Part shown: positions 1 to 9,543 of the stretch, in pieces
Layout: each line of letters starts with the position of its first letter
Numbering within the stretch: the first letter of the stretch is position 1
NCBI RefSeq assembly: GCF_030056735.1
Contig: NZ_JASHKN010000015.1
Location: 1 to 64,000 of the forward strand
From: Rhodococcus sp. IEGM 1409
Lineage (GTDB): Bacteria > Actinomycetota > Actinomycetes > Mycobacteriales > Mycobacteriaceae
DNA length: 64,000 bases
Direction: 5' to 3'
Made by a program: the position numbers and the translations under genes
The notes under the pieces: model-generated
Seen by the model: the letters and a program-made list of their open reading frames with translations, nothing else
The model's database searches: none
Told to the model about the DNA's origin: nothing

Positions 1-1001
1 ATGGCCGCCGACAACGACGGGTACATCTCGAGGACCTGCCACTCGCCACTGATGTCGTACTCGGAACCGTCGGCGAGAGTGAGGACCTGCGTGCCGAATG
101 CCTCCTGCGCAACTTCCTGGACGAGTTCACGAATCATCTTCGCGGAATCGTCGTACGTGCCGTAGGCCTCGTACGTCTCGAGCATTGCGAACTCGGGCGA
201 GTGGGTGGAGTCGACGCCCTCATTGCGGAAGTTGCGGTTGATCTCGAAGACCTTCTCGATACCGCCGACGACGCAACGCTTGAGGAACAGTTCCGGCGCG
301 ATACGCAGGTACAGGTCGATGTCGAGGGCGTTGGAGTGCGTGACGAACGGGCGAGCTGCCGCGCCGCCGTGCAGCGTCTGCAGCATCGGCGTCTCGACCT
401 CGAGGAAGCCGCGGCTCTCGAGCGCATTGCGCAACGCGCGGACAACAGCAACACGCTTGCGGGCGTTGTCACGAGCCTCGGGGCGAACGATCAGGTCTGC
501 GTAGCGCTGACGCACACGGGACTCTTCGCTCATCTCCTTGTGCGCAACCGGCAGGGGGCGAAGCGACTTGGATGCGATCTGCCAGGCGTCGGCCATCACA
601 CTGAGCTCGCCGCGGCGGGAGCTGATGACCTCACCATGAATGAAGACGAAGTCGCCGAGGTCGACGTCGGACTTCCAGGCCGCCAGTGCCTCTTCGCCGA
701 CGCCGGCGAGGCTGATCATGGCCTGCAGCTGAGTGCCGTCGCCTTCCTGCAGAGTCGCGAAGCACAGCTTGCCTGTGTTGCGCATGAAGATGACGCGGCC
801 GACGACGCCGACCAACACACCAGTCGCCGTGTCCGGCTCGAGTTCCGGGTACTCCGCGCGGATCTGCGCGAGCGTGTGGGTGCGATCGACCGAAACCGGG
901 TACGCCTCCTGCCCCTGCGCCAGGATCCGTTCACGCTTCTCGCGCCGGATACGGAGCTGCTCGGGGGTGTCGTCGACTGGCTGGGCTTCTACATCACTCA
1001 C
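1..1001 (-). CDS. lysS: Lysyl-tRNA synthetase, class II (3' part outside window)
   Basis: Charges tRNA-Lys with lysine in the cytosol. About 333 N-terminal residues are visible, reading leftwards from a GTG at 1001. They contain an N-terminal OB-fold anticodon-binding region ([18 protein letters not shown] and following) and then the catalytic core with the class II motif 2 stretch [14 protein letters not shown]. The C-terminal half with motif 3 lies beyond the left edge. The start lies 11 bp after the stop of the DUF1772 gene, so it is probably co-transcribed with it. In mycobacteria lysS sits between coaX and lsr2/clpC, which agrees with coaX being upstream here. Confidence 0.95.
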   Translation of the reverse strand, partial: MSDVEAQPVDDTPEQLRIRREKRERILAQGQEAYPVSVDRTHTLAQIRAEYPELEPDTATGVLVGVVGRVIFMRNTGKLCFATLQEGDGTQLQAMISLAGVGEEALAAWKSDVDLGDFVFIHGEVISSRRGELSVMADAWQIASKSLRPLPVAHKEMSEESRVRQRYADLIVRPEARDNARKRVAVVRALRNALESRGFLEVETPMLQTLHGGAAARPFVTHSNALDIDLYLRIAPELFLKRCVVGGIEKVFEINRNFRNEGVDSTHSPEFAMLETYEAYGTYDDSAKMIRELVQEVAQEAFGTQVLTLADGSEYDISGEWQVLEMYPSLSAA

Positions 1002-1012
1002 GGGGTACAAGA

Positions 1013-1516
1013 CTACTGGGCCGTGTCCACCGCGTTTGTTGCTGGTAGCACCGCGGCCACCGCGAGCACGATTCCCGACAGCAAGTACAGCCCGACCCGG
1101 ACGTGATTCCACATAGTCCAACCGGCCTCGTACGACGCCCATGCGGCTGCGTCGGTGGCGCTGACCGAGGCAAACGCGTCGTTGCGGGGGACGTGGTAGA
1201 TCGCGGTCACCGCGAAGGAAGCGAGCACCCCGACGCAACCGACAACAGCAAGGACCCAGCCGTCCGGCCTGGAGATCGATACCCAGATTCCAGTGGTGAT
1301 CGCGGTGAGCGCCGATCCGACCAGCGGCAGCATCAACGCACTGCGCGGCGCTTCGACGTTGATCGACTGCATCGACGTGATCGCGGTGTGTGCATCCACC
1401 GACCGCAGGGCGGGCATCACGAAGGAAGAGAACGCGAACAACGCACCACCGGCGACGAGCGCGCCGAGCGCAGTCACGCCGACCAGTAGCTCCAGAATGA
1501 TCTCGGACTTCTTCAT
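1013..1516 (-). CDS. DUF1772 (anthrone oxygenase-like) membrane protein
   Basis: A 167-residue membrane protein with four hydrophobic segments (about residues 7-30, 58-80, 85-105 and 140-160), typical of DUF1772. Family members include anthrone-oxygenase-like proteins, but most are uncharacterised. The ATG at 1516 overlaps the stop of the upstream NmrA-like gene in an ATGA arrangement, so the two are translationally coupled. A TTG at 1522 would add two residues and is less likely. DUF1772 proteins often neighbour NAD(P)-binding reductases and regulators, as here. Substrate unknown. Confidence 0.8.
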   Translation of the reverse strand: MKKSEIILELLVGVTALGALVAGGALFAFSSFVMPALRSVDAHTAITSMQSINVEAPRSALMLPLVGSALTAITTGIWVSISRPDGWVLAVVGCVGVLASFAVTAIYHVPRNDAFASVSATDAAAWASYEAGWTMWNHVRVGLYLLSGIVLAVAAVLPATNAVDTAQ

Positions 1517-2346
1517 GACCAAACCCCTGTTCGAGCGGCCTCGGCGGCAAAAGTAGGGAAATCGCGTGCGGGCCGTCCCAGGACCTCTTCGACGACGCTC
1601 GTCACACTTTGATTTCGTCCGTCGAGAACCTCGGCAAACAGGTACGTCAGTAACTCCACGACGTCACTCGGGACGCCGACTTCCGCCATACCGTCGGAAA
1701 ACTGTTGGAGTCCAATTCTTTCGAATGTCACGGAACGGCCCGACGCCGTCGAAATCGCATCCACTGCCTCCGCGAAAGTGAGCAACTCCGGACCTGTCAC
1801 CTCGAGGGCTCGGCCAAGGAGATCGGTTCGAGTCAATGCGGCCACCGCCACGTCAGCGAGATCGTCGACGTCGATGAAGGGCTCCCTCACCTCACCTACC
1901 GGAAGTGCCAGGCGGCCTTCCCTGATCGGATCGAGCAGATACCCCTCACTGAAGTTCTGGGCAAACCAACTGGCCCGCACCACAGCCCATTCCAGGTCGC
2001 TGTCGGCCAGAACCTGTTCGGCTTTCTGCGCCGCCGGTTCACCCCGTCCGGACAGGAGCACCATTCGACGAACCCCTTCGAAGTACGCAAGCTCCGCGAA
2101 TTCCTCGATGTGTGTGCTCGATTCCGGCACTGCAAGGTCCGGCGCGTAGGTCACGTATGCCGCTTCGACACCGGACACCGCGGGCCGCCATGTCGTCTGA
2201 TCGTTCCAGTCGAAAAGTGTCCCGGATGTTCTCGACGCCATTCGGGTACGGATTCCCGCCGCCGTCAGCCTCTGTGCAACGCGCGCACCGGTCTTGCCGG
2301 TACCACCGATCACCACTGCCGATTGAATTTCACTTGTTGAAGTCAT
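1513..2346 (-). CDS. NmrA/NAD(P)H-binding atypical SDR oxidoreductase
   Basis: A 277-residue Rossmann protein of the NmrA/QOR2-like atypical short-chain dehydrogenase group. The dinucleotide-binding motif [10 protein letters not shown] lies at residues 11-20. Downstream are a YVTYAPDL strand, the MVLLSGRG stretch and a [13 protein letters not shown] segment typical of this family. The classical YxxxK pair is not obvious, so it may be a redox sensor or an NADPH-dependent reductase. I chose the ATG at 2346; an in-frame start at 2403 would run into the divergent promoter region. It is divergent from the AraC-type gene at 2427 and couples into the DUF1772 gene. Confidence 0.82.
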   Translation of the reverse strand: MTSTSEIQSAVVIGGTGKTGARVAQRLTAAGIRTRMASRTSGTLFDWNDQTTWRPAVSGVEAAYVTYAPDLAVPESSTHIEEFAELAYFEGVRRMVLLSGRGEPAAQKAEQVLADSDLEWAVVRASWFAQNFSEGYLLDPIREGRLALPVGEVREPFIDVDDLADVAVAALTRTDLLGRALEVTGPELLTFAEAVDAISTASGRSVTFERIGLQQFSDGMAEVGVPSDVVELLTYLFAEVLDGRNQSVTSVVEEVLGRPARDFPTFAAEAARTGVWS

Positions 2347-2426
2347 GAACTCATTCGACCGTGCGACGGCAATACGATCCATAGCTGAAGGTCGCAAAAA
2401 CATACGCCAGCGTCTACCGTCGAATT

Positions 2427-3386
2427 ATGGATGCATTGTCGATGATGCTGGCAGGATCTCGAGCGGAAGGTGCATTTCTGTTGCGCTCGTTGCTCGATCC
2501 GCCTTGGTCGTTACGTATCGAGGACCACGCACCCGTCACCGTGCTGATTTTGGTTCGCGGCACGGCTGTCGTCGTCTCCGACGCCGGACAGACCGAGAAT
2601 CTCGGGGCCGGAGACGTGGCACTTCTGCGGGGTCCTGATCCCTATACAGTCGCTGATCAACCCGGCACCCCGGTCCACGTACTCATCGACGAAGCGCAGA
2701 ACTGCGCCGCAATCGACGGCTCACCACTCGAGGACATGTCAGTGCTCGGGGTTCGCACGTGGGGCAACGGGGCGAGCGGCGAGACCGTCATGCTCACGGG
2801 CACATATCGTTTGGACTCCTACGTCAGCCGCCAGATCCTCGACAGCCTGACACCCGTCGCGGTAGTTCGACGCAGCATCGAAACCGAGCCGATGACAACG
2901 CTTCTGGAGCAACAGATCGCCTCCGACGGGCCAGGGCAGGAGGTGTTGTTGGACAGGCTCCTGGACCTTGTCCTGATCTCGGCGGTCCGTACGTGGTTCG
3001 CCGAAAACCCGGATCGATCACCACGGTGGATCAAGGCCTACGAAGACCCTGTCGTCGGGCATGTCTTGAGGCTCATGCACAATCGGCCGGCACACTCCTG
3101 GACGGTCGCGAGTTTGGCCCAGGAAGCCGGCAGTTCGCGAGCAGCCTTTGCTCGCCGGTTCACCAACCTCATGGGAATGGGGCCGGTTGGATACCTGACC
3201 GAGTGGCGACTGTCCGTGGCCGCGGATCTGATGGCAGATCCCGGGCGGACAGTGTCGTCGATCGCGCGAGAAGTCGGCTACTCGAGCCCTTTTGCCCTCA
3301 CAACCGCGTTCACCCGCCATCACGGAGTGAGTCCGAAGACGTATCGCCAGACCCGCTGTGCGCCTTTATTAACCGCCCGCGGTTAA
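2427..3386 (+). CDS. AraC-family transcriptional regulator (cupin-type sensor)
   Basis: A 319-residue regulator. Residues about 15-190 form the AraC_binding_2/cupin_6 sensor (PPWSLRIEDHAPVTVLILVRG), and about 215-310 the double helix-turn-helix (SLAQEAGSSRAAFARRF and SSIAREVGYSSPFALTTAF). It is divergent from the NmrA-DUF1772 pair, with 80 bp between, and probably controls that pair. Its last residues (RCAPLLTARG) and its stop codon are encoded by the left arm, spacer and start of the right arm of the long palindrome at 3355-3400, so the coding region ends inside a terminator-like hairpin. Confidence 0.88.
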   Translation: MDALSMMLAGSRAEGAFLLRSLLDPPWSLRIEDHAPVTVLILVRGTAVVVSDAGQTENLGAGDVALLRGPDPYTVADQPGTPVHVLIDEAQNCAAIDGSPLEDMSVLGVRTWGNGASGETVMLTGTYRLDSYVSRQILDSLTPVAVVRRSIETEPMTTLLEQQIASDGPGQEVLLDRLLDLVLISAVRTWFAENPDRSPRWIKAYEDPVVGHVLRLMHNRPAHSWTVASLAQEAGSSRAAFARRFTNLMGMGPVGYLTEWRLSVAADLMADPGRTVSSIAREVGYSSPFALTTAFTRHHGVSPKTYRQTRCAPLLTARG

Positions 3387-3400
3387 TAAAGGCGCACAGC
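3355..3400. terminator. 46-bp perfect palindrome, probable bidirectional terminator (copy 1)
   Basis: Two 22-bp arms beginning GCTGTGCGCCTTTATTAACC are perfectly inverted around a 2-nt centre (CC at 3377-3378). The element lies between the converging AraC gene and the rhodanese gene. The AT-rich middle of the arms and the position suggest bidirectional termination. A copy identical over 47 bp lies at 59168-59214, also between convergent genes. Confidence 0.8.
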
Positions 3401-3407
3401 AAATACC

Positions 3408-3830
3408 TCAATGCGCGGAAACCGCCGCCAACTCGCGGGAGCAATGACGCACTCCGCTGAGCGCACCGAGCAGGCCGGCGGCCTTGATCGCCTGGTACCC
3501 ACCCACCAGATCGGTAGCCTTGTGCAGGCCGAGCTGCTGCAACGACGCTGCGGCGAGGCTCGAGGTGTAGCCCTCGGAGCACACGATCACCCACTCGACG
3601 TCGTGGTCGGTGGCCAGCGCAAGGTGCGCGCTGCTGGTGGGATCGAGGCGCCATTCGAGCACGTTCCGCTCGATCGCGAGTGCGCCAGGGAGAGTTCCCT
3701 CGATGGCGCGCTGCGCCTGCGGACGAATGTCGACGAAGATTGCTCCGCGATGAAAGGCCTCGGTGAGCTGGAAGACGTACATGCGATCGATCTGTGCGCG
3801 AGCGTCGTCGAGCATTTGGTCGATGGTCAT
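3408..3830 (-). CDS. Rhodanese-like sulfurtransferase
   Basis: A 140-residue single rhodanese domain. The catalytic loop is C84-SEGYTS in VIVCSEGYTSSLA, and VDIRP at 33-37 is the family's CH2A-like strand. The ATG at 3830 overlaps the stop of the upstream cysteine dioxygenase (ATGA), so the pair is coupled. Rhodaneses move sulfane sulfur between thiols, and the pairing with a cysteine dioxygenase points to cysteine or sulfide catabolism. The gene ends just before the palindrome at 3355-3400. Confidence 0.88.
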   Translation of the reverse strand: MTIDQMLDDARAQIDRMYVFQLTEAFHRGAIFVDIRPQAQRAIEGTLPGALAIERNVLEWRLDPTSSAHLALATDHDVEWVIVCSEGYTSSLAAASLQQLGLHKATDLVGGYQAIKAAGLLGALSGVRHCSRELAAVSAH

Positions 3831-4468
3831 TTGGTGCCCCCCTCGGGCAGGTCGGTCAGCTCGGTACGGGTGCGACGAAGTGTCCGGTGGTCCGTCACTT
3901 CGTAGTAGGACATTGCCGTCAGCGGCGGCGAGTAGGCGTGAACGCTCAGAGTCGGTGCATCCGAGCTGATTTCGACGGGAGCGCCGAGTTCGTCGGGCGA
4001 ACGCACGACATCGTGAACCCATCCGAGGGGGAACGATGCCTGATCCCCGGCGTCGAGCTGGCGTTCCACCAGGGCGTCACCGGCCCAACGGAATTCGGTG
4101 AGAGAACCACTGAGGACGGTCAATGCGCCGAACGAGCCTGCGTGGTCGTGCAATTCGGTATTGCGTTCGGGTACCCAGCTGATGAGCCACACATCGACGT
4201 CGTCGTCCGCATGCAAGCGGGTGGACCAACGGTCGAGCGTCGGGAAGGCGTCGGGGATGAGGTGATCGAAACGGCCGTCGAGTACGCCGTTTGCTCCCTC
4301 GTCGGTCAGTCGCAGCAAATCGGCCGGGCGAAGGCGGGTGGGCAACGAGGCACCGCTCGGGCGACGTCCGGACGGCCCGCGATTGATGCCACGACCTGCG
4401 GAAACAGCACGGTCAGCAGTAAGAGTCGGGGCCAAAACAGAGAGATCTGCAGAATATGTGGATAGCAC
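3827..4468 (-). CDS. Cysteine dioxygenase-type thiol dioxygenase
   Basis: A 213-residue cupin of the type I cysteine dioxygenase family, which oxidises a thiol such as cysteine to the sulfinate with Fe(II) and O2. The metal ligands are visible as H107-D-H109 (in ELHDHAGSF) and H152 (GWVHDVV), and the catalytic HAY (177-179) is followed by SPPL. It starts at a GTG at 4468. The first 40 residues look low-complexity, so a later start is possible. The gene is coupled to the rhodanese downstream. The exact thiol (cysteine or 3-mercaptopropionate) cannot be told from sequence. Confidence 0.87.
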   Translation of the reverse strand: MLSTYSADLSVLAPTLTADRAVSAGRGINRGPSGRRPSGASLPTRLRPADLLRLTDEGANGVLDGRFDHLIPDAFPTLDRWSTRLHADDDVDVWLISWVPERNTELHDHAGSFGALTVLSGSLTEFRWAGDALVERQLDAGDQASFPLGWVHDVVRSPDELGAPVEISSDAPTLSVHAYSPPLTAMSYYEVTDHRTLRRTRTELTDLPEGGTK

Positions 4469-4606
4469 GAGCTAGCTCCAAGGAGTGTGAATTGGTCAAG
4501 GCAGCGGTCAGCCTCGACAACACTCCTGAGCACCCATGCAGCGATTCACGAGCACCATTGTGGCATAACTTTTGCAATCGCGAAACTGCTGGGACAAAAC
4601 CATCGA

Positions 4607-5422
4607 TCAGGCGACCGGTCGTCGACCGGAACCGCGACGTGCCTGATTGCGCTCGAAAACCAACCGCAGCCCCTCGAGTGTGAGGTCTCGCTCGAAGTGA
4701 TCGATGGTGTCGGATTCGGGGATCATCAACGGTGCACTGTCCCCGGTTGCGATCACGGAGACGTCGTCACCACCGAACTCGGGCAGTTCGTCGCGTATGC
4801 GGTTGACCAATCCGTCCACGAGGCCCGCGAAGCCGAATACCGCGCCGGACTGCATGCATTCGACGGTGTTCTTCCCGACCACCGAACGCGGACGCACCAA
4901 TTCGACCTTGCGCAAAGCAGCAGACTGCGACGCCAAGGCGTCGGTCGAGATCTCGAGCCCAGGCGCGATACAGCCACCCAGGAACTCACCCTTGGCGGAA
5001 ACGACGTCGACGCAGGTCGACGTGCCGAAGTCCACGACGATGCACGGACCCTCGTAAAGATGGTGCGCGGCAAGGCTGTTGACGATCCGGTCGGCTCCCA
5101 CTTCTTTGGGGTTGTCCACCAGTAGCGGCACACCGGTGCGCACGCCCGGCTCGACCACGACATGGGGAACATGACCCCAGTACCGCTCGAGCATGACGCG
5201 GATCTCACGCAAGACGGACGGCACCGTCGACAGCGCGGCGACGCCGGCGATCTGATCGACATGAGTACCCAACAGCCCACGGAAGGTCAACGCCAACTCG
5301 TCGGCAGTCATCCGAGGGTCGGTTCGCATTCGCCAGTCCTGCAACAGCTTCGAATGCTCACCAGTTCCGGAAAACAGACCGAGAACGATGTTGGTGTTCC
5401 GCACGTCGACCGTGAGCAGCAT
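4607..5422 (-). CDS. coaX: Type III pantothenate kinase
   Basis: A 271-residue ASKHA-fold kinase that phosphorylates pantothenate, the first step of CoA synthesis. N-terminal phosphate motif DVRNTN (6-11), GADRIVN (109-115) and DFGTST (131-136) are the type III signatures. It lies 3 bp after panD in a panC-panD-coaX operon, so pantothenate production and its activation are co-expressed. The 138 bp downstream, before the cysteine dioxygenase start, hold no recognisable gene. Confidence 0.95.
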   Translation of the reverse strand: MLLTVDVRNTNIVLGLFSGTGEHSKLLQDWRMRTDPRMTADELALTFRGLLGTHVDQIAGVAALSTVPSVLREIRVMLERYWGHVPHVVVEPGVRTGVPLLVDNPKEVGADRIVNSLAAHHLYEGPCIVVDFGTSTCVDVVSAKGEFLGGCIAPGLEISTDALASQSAALRKVELVRPRSVVGKNTVECMQSGAVFGFAGLVDGLVNRIRDELPEFGGDDVSVIATGDSAPLMIPESDTIDHFERDLTLEGLRLVFERNQARRGSGRRPVA

Positions 5423-5425
5423 GGA

Positions 5426-5872
5426 TTACACCAGACTGGATTCGCGCGAGGCCTCAAGTGTCGACAGCATGCGCGGGGTGATCAGACCCGAACCCTCCGG
5501 CGCGTGAGCCGGGTCGGAGCCGAGTTCGATCTGCTTGTTGCCGGCATCGACGAACACGACGCGCGGGGAGTACTCCTTGACTTCCTGCTCGTTCATCACG
5601 CCGTAGGCGATGAGGATGACCAGGTCGCCCGGCTTGACCAGATGCGCTGCTGCACCGTTGATTCCGATGACACCAGTTCCACGCTCACCGGCGATGACGT
5701 ACGTCTCGAGACGCGCACCGTTGTCGATGTCGACGATGCACACCTGTTCTCCTTCGAGGAGGTCGGCGGCGTCCATCAGATCCTGGTCGACGGTGACGGA
5801 GCCGACGTAATGCAGGTCGGCGTGAGTCACGGTGGCGCGGTGGATCTTCGACTTCATCATTGTGCGAAACAT
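5426..5872 (-). CDS. panD: Aspartate 1-decarboxylase (pyruvoyl enzyme precursor)
   Basis: A 148-residue proenzyme that makes beta-alanine from L-aspartate for pantothenate. The self-cleavage site is G24-S25 in HYVGSVTV; Ser25 becomes the pyruvoyl group. Tyr/Asn-containing active-site stretches ([20 protein letters not shown]) are intact. The start ATG at 5872 has an AAGGAC ribosome-binding site upstream. It sits between panC and coaX. Confidence 0.96.
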   Translation of the reverse strand: MFRTMMKSKIHRATVTHADLHYVGSVTVDQDLMDAADLLEGEQVCIVDIDNGARLETYVIAGERGTGVIGINGAAAHLVKPGDLVILIAYGVMNEQEVKEYSPRVVFVDAGNKQIELGSDPAHAPEGSGLITPRMLSTLEASRESSLV

Positions 5873-5899
5873 ATCCAGGTCCTTACTCGTGAAAAGTGC

Positions 5900-6832
5900 T
5901 CAGTGAGAAAGCAGGTCGTCGATGGCGTCGGCGGATGGATCGGTGTCACGCTCGAGGAATCCAGTTCCCACGGCAACACCGACATTGTCGATCAGACGGG
6001 TGGTTCCGAGCTTGGCGGCCACCAACAGCCGGCCGTCACCCCGCTCGGGAGCGGGGCCCAGATCGACGCCCCGAACCTCGAGGTAGTCGACCTCGATTTC
6101 CGGAACAGCTGCCAGGACAGCGCGCGCGGTTTCCAGAATTGCTTCCGCTCCCCCGGACGCCGCGTGTGCACCCGCGATCAGAGCTGCAGACAGCGCAACC
6201 GCTGCGGCGCGCTGACTCTCGTCGAGGTAGCGATTGCGAGAGGACAACGCAAGGCCGTCGAACTCGCGGACCGTCGGAACTCCGATGATCTGTACGTCGA
6301 AGTTGAGATCCCACACCATCTGACGGATGAGCGTCAGCTGCTGATAGTCCTTCTCGCCGAAGTACGCGTGATTGGGTGCCGCGATCTGCAGCAGCTTCGC
6401 CACAACCGTCAACATTCCCGCGAAGTGAGTGGGGCGCGCGCCGCCTTCGAGTTCGCTACCCAATGGTCCGGGCACGATGGTGGTGCGCTGACCACGCGGG
6501 TACATCGTCTTGGCACTCGGCGCGAACACCAATTCGACGCCCTCGGCGCGAAGCAGGTCGAGATCGGCATCGAGAGTGCGTGGGTACGCGTCCAGGTCTT
6601 CGCCGACACCGAACTGCAGCGGGTTCACGAAGATGGAAACGATCACGACGGCGCCGGTGACCTTGGCCTGACGAACCAGTTCGATATGGCCCGCGTGCAG
6701 CGCACCCATCGTCGGAACGAGCGCCACCTGACGCCCGACTCCGCGCAGTGCCCGCGAGACGCGCCGAAGCTTGTCCGGATCGTGGTGCACCGTCAGTTCG
6801 CCGCGCTTGTATCCGCCCTGCAAATCACTCAC
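5900..6832 (-). CDS. panC: Pantothenate synthetase (pantoate-beta-alanine ligase)
   Basis: Condenses pantoate with beta-alanine using ATP. The nucleotide-binding HIGH-type motif is in [10 protein letters not shown] (40-49), followed by the FVNPLQFG pantoate pocket and the GEKDYQQL region. I prefer the GTG at 6832: it has GGGAGG 8 nt upstream and overlaps the DUF2520 stop by 8 bp (GTGAGTGA). The GTG at 6841 lies within the Shine-Dalgarno sequence itself. Length (310 residues) is normal for the family. Confidence 0.95.
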   Translation of the reverse strand: MSDLQGGYKRGELTVHHDPDKLRRVSRALRGVGRQVALVPTMGALHAGHIELVRQAKVTGAVVIVSIFVNPLQFGVGEDLDAYPRTLDADLDLLRAEGVELVFAPSAKTMYPRGQRTTIVPGPLGSELEGGARPTHFAGMLTVVAKLLQIAAPNHAYFGEKDYQQLTLIRQMVWDLNFDVQIIGVPTVREFDGLALSSRNRYLDESQRAAAVALSAALIAGAHAASGGAEAILETARAVLAAVPEIEVDYLEVRGVDLGPAPERGDGRLLVAAKLGTTRLIDNVGVAVGTGFLERDTDPSADAIDDLLSH

Positions 6833-7766
6833 GACGGTCACCTCCCGTTTCAGTCAAGATGTCGAACAATTCGGTGGGGGCGCCCACCCGCTGGGCCGAT
6901 CGCAAGGACATCGCTCGATAGCCGGCAGCGAGCTCCGGATCAAGTTCTGTCAGTACGCGCAAATGTGTGTCGACGGCAGCGGCATCGCCGCGTGCCACCG
7001 GTCCGGTCAACGCCGAGGGACCGCGTCGTAGTGCGTTGTCCAGGGCAGCCGACAACAGCGGTTGCAGGACACGCTCGGCCACTCCACCCGGATCTCCGTC
7101 GATCAACTGCTGACCGAGCAGCTCGTCACCCTGCAACGACGCTCGCAGCGCCTCGACAGCGTCGACCACGAGCGTGACCAGGTGATTACTGCCGTGAGCC
7201 AGTGCCGCGTGGTAGAGCGCGCGGTTCTCCTCGCGCACTCGGATCGGCTCGCCGCCGATCTCGAGGACAAGAGATTGCGCGATCGCGTATCCGATGTCGT
7301 CGCCAGCTGTTATTCCGAAGCACGCCGACGACAACCGTGCAGTGTCCTCGTCGTGGCCGGTGAACGTCATCGCCGGATGGATAGCCAAGGGCAGTGCGCC
7401 CAGTTCGGTCAGTGGAGCCAGGATCGCGATGCCGTTGGCACCGGACGTGTGGGCGACGAGCGTGCCCGGCTTGACGGCTTTCGTGGCCGCGAGCCCCCGA
7501 ACAAGATCAGCAAGCTGGTCGTCCGGAACAGCGAGAATCAACAGTTCGGAGCGAGCTGCGACGTCGGCGGCCGGAAGAATTTCGGTATCGGGAAGCCGCT
7601 TCACAGCGCGGGCCACCGAGGCGCTGGAGACTGCGGAACACGCGCTGACAACATGACCGGCTCGCTCCAATGCGGCACCGACAGCTGTTCCGACCCGGCC
7701 TGCGGAGACAATTCCCACCGTCAATCGCGCAGGTGCAGGTCCATTAGTGATCCCGAAGGAAGTCAC
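6825..7766 (-). CDS. DUF2520 Rossmann-like oxidoreductase
   Basis: A 313-residue protein with an N-terminal NAD(P)-binding Rossmann domain ([22 protein letters not shown], about 17-38) and the C-terminal DUF2520 helical domain. It resembles ketopantoate/pyrroline reductases in layout. Its fixed place directly upstream of panC in mycobacteria and here suggests a role in pantothenate metabolism, possibly ketopantoate reduction, but this is inference. The GTG start at 7766 has AGGA 5-6 nt upstream. Its end overlaps panC by 8 bp. Confidence 0.85.
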   Translation of the reverse strand: MTSFGITNGPAPARLTVGIVSAGRVGTAVGAALERAGHVVSACSAVSSASVARAVKRLPDTEILPAADVAARSELLILAVPDDQLADLVRGLAATKAVKPGTLVAHTSGANGIAILAPLTELGALPLAIHPAMTFTGHDEDTARLSSACFGITAGDDIGYAIAQSLVLEIGGEPIRVREENRALYHAALAHGSNHLVTLVVDAVEALRASLQGDELLGQQLIDGDPGGVAERVLQPLLSAALDNALRRGPSALTGPVARGDAAAVDTHLRVLTELDPELAAGYRAMSLRSAQRVGAPTELFDILTETGGDRRE

Positions 7767-7876
7767 CGGATTCCTCTCGTTCGTTCCAGTCCCGCTCGGC
7801 GGGTACCAGACGTTCTGCGTCCGAGGATATCCTTCGCCCGAACCGTCATGCCATGGCCGGGCGAGTGATCTGCGAC

Positions 7877-8986
7877 TCAGTCCTCTCGGCGACGGCGACG
7901 ACCGGAGCCTTCGGACGGGTTGGTCGAACTCAGATTTGCCATTATTTCGGCGACGGTCAATCCGTTGGAATGAGCACCACTCGCGGCATCTTCCGGGGCA
8001 GCACGACGACGACGGCGCGGCTCTGCGTCGGACTCAGCGGCGGGTTCAGGTTCTGTTTCCGCAACAATTTCGGGAACAACCTCGGGCACCTCTTCGACGA
8101 CGGCGTCTTCGATGACGGCGGCTTCGATGTTCGGGGCCTGGGCGGGAGCCTTGATTTCAGGCTCGACCGTCGCGACCGGCTCCGGATCCTTCTCCACCGG
8201 AACATTTTTCACCGTTCGTGTCGGCGTGGAACTCGCAGAACTCACCGGGGAACTCTTCGGCGCCTGGTTCCGGCTCTGATCCTGGGGCTTCTGCGCCTCT
8301 TGGGGCTTCTGCGTCGGATTGACGCGCGGCGCCACGAAGCTGCTGTCGCGCCACGACGTCTCGGCGAACACGACGGTTGTCTCGGCAGTCACCGGATCGT
8401 CGTTGGGCGATGCCAGCCCGCCGACGTTCGGTGCCGGTTGACTGGGTCCGCTCTGGCCGGCGCCGGGAACGTACAGTCCCGACGGTGCCGGCTGGTAAGC
8501 GCCGTACGAGCTACCGCCAAGTTCCGGTACTCGCGTCGAATCGGTCTTGAGCGCGGTCTGTTCGGGTAGCAGTCCACCTTCGAAAAGTGCTTCGAGGTTT
8601 CGGCGCAGTGCCACCAATTCGGCGCGCAGCCCGGCCAGTTCCTCCGCGTCCGCAGTCACCTCACGTCGCACGCGGCCTTCGACGCTCAGTTCGTACTCGC
8701 GTCGAGCAGAAATTTCACGTTCGAGCTGCAGTTCGTACACTGTCTGCAGATCGGCAACCTTGGCTTTGTCCAGTGCCGACTCTCGCCGATACTTGGTCAT
8801 GGCGATAGCGCCGAGGGTGGCTGCCCACAGAGCGACGACCAGTCCCACCCGAAGAAGCTGAACGCTGTTGCTGAAGATCAGAAACAGCGAAGCAATGACA
8901 GCAAGTGCCAGAAGAGCAGCAACGATCATCTGGCTCGCGCTGCGCTTGCTTCGGCGCGCAGACTTCGATCGACCAGAATTTGTCAT
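7877..8986 (-). CDS. DUF6779-type membrane protein with Pro/Glu-rich tail
   Basis: A 369-residue protein: a basic N-terminus, two closely spaced membrane helices (about 20-60), a Glu/Arg-rich coiled-coil stretch (about 65-125), then a long disordered tail rich in Pro, Ala and Glu, ending with basic patches (RRRRRA and RRRRRED). It is the mycobacterial conserved membrane protein found between the DUF3180 and DUF2520 genes. Function unknown; the layout suggests an envelope or divisome-associated scaffold. A GTG at 9022 would add 12 residues and has GGAGGT only 2 nt upstream, so I chose the ATG at 8986; the choice is uncertain. Confidence 0.8.
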   Translation of the reverse strand: MTNSGRSKSARRSKRSASQMIVAALLALAVIASLFLIFSNSVQLLRVGLVVALWAATLGAIAMTKYRRESALDKAKVADLQTVYELQLEREISARREYELSVEGRVRREVTADAEELAGLRAELVALRRNLEALFEGGLLPEQTALKTDSTRVPELGGSSYGAYQPAPSGLYVPGAGQSGPSQPAPNVGGLASPNDDPVTAETTVVFAETSWRDSSFVAPRVNPTQKPQEAQKPQDQSRNQAPKSSPVSSASSTPTRTVKNVPVEKDPEPVATVEPEIKAPAQAPNIEAAVIEDAVVEEVPEVVPEIVAETEPEPAAESDAEPRRRRRAAPEDAASGAHSNGLTVAEIMANLSSTNPSEGSGRRRRRED

Positions 8987-9054
8987 GGTTGCCAGGGTAC
9001 TTGCCGAGACCGGGGTCGCCACGTACCTCCGTGGGTGATTTGCCGACCAGGCTG

Positions 9055-9543
9055 TCAGTGCGCCGGTTCGTCAGGTGTATCTTCCGGCGTCTTGCAACAA
9101 TGTTCGAGCCACAGAGCCGCCGCTACCAGCGCAATTGCGGCGCCCAACCCCACCCACGCGCCCGGCGTGTCGGAGGCCGCGGCCTGCAGAACCGAGCGCT
9201 GTGGGATGAGATACACCAGCACTCCGACCCAGACACCCACGGTAGCTGAACCGACCAAAGCGGATGCTTTTGCCAATGCCAGCGCGCGGGCGGCAGTGAT
9301 CGGATGAAGCTGCCTGAGCCCGTCGCCGACCTGACGGTTCTTGACGCGCGAACGAATGACAAAAGCGAAGACGGCTTCGGCAACGGCCACAAAGTACAGC
9401 GACGCTCCCGCATAAACAGGGATGGGCGGCATCGAACCGTAGAACACGCGAATCAAAATCCAGGTGGCCACCGCCGCAACCGCGGCCAGAACAGCGAGTT
9501 CACTGATCCGGGTCGGCTTCAAACCCTTGTCTTGTTCGGTCAC
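9055..9543 (-). CDS. DUF3180 membrane protein
   Basis: A 162-residue protein with four predicted membrane helices (about 15-35, 43-63, 88-110 and 130-147), matching DUF3180, which in actinobacteria follows the folate operon. Its GTG start at 9543 overlaps the folK stop (GTGA), so it is translationally coupled to folK. No function can be read from the sequence. Confidence 0.85.
   Translation of the reverse strand: MTEQDKGLKPTRISELAVLAAVAAVATWILIRVFYGSMPPIPVYAGASLYFVAVAEAVFAFVIRSRVKNRQVGDGLRQLHPITAARALALAKASALVGSATVGVWVGVLVYLIPQRSVLQAAASDTPGAWVGLGAAIALVAAALWLEHCCKTPEDTPDEPAH

Noticed and set aside
5162-7177. A 671-codon plus-strand frame
   Set aside because: It runs antisense through coaX, panD, panC and part of DUF2520, which are all clearly coding on the minus strand; long antisense frames are expected at this GC content.
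9022-9030. GGAGGT at 9025-9030 as evidence for a GTG start at 9022 of the DUF6779 gene
   Set aside because: Only 2 nt separate it from the GTG, too short for a normal Shine-Dalgarno interaction; the ATG at 8986 was kept, with doubt.
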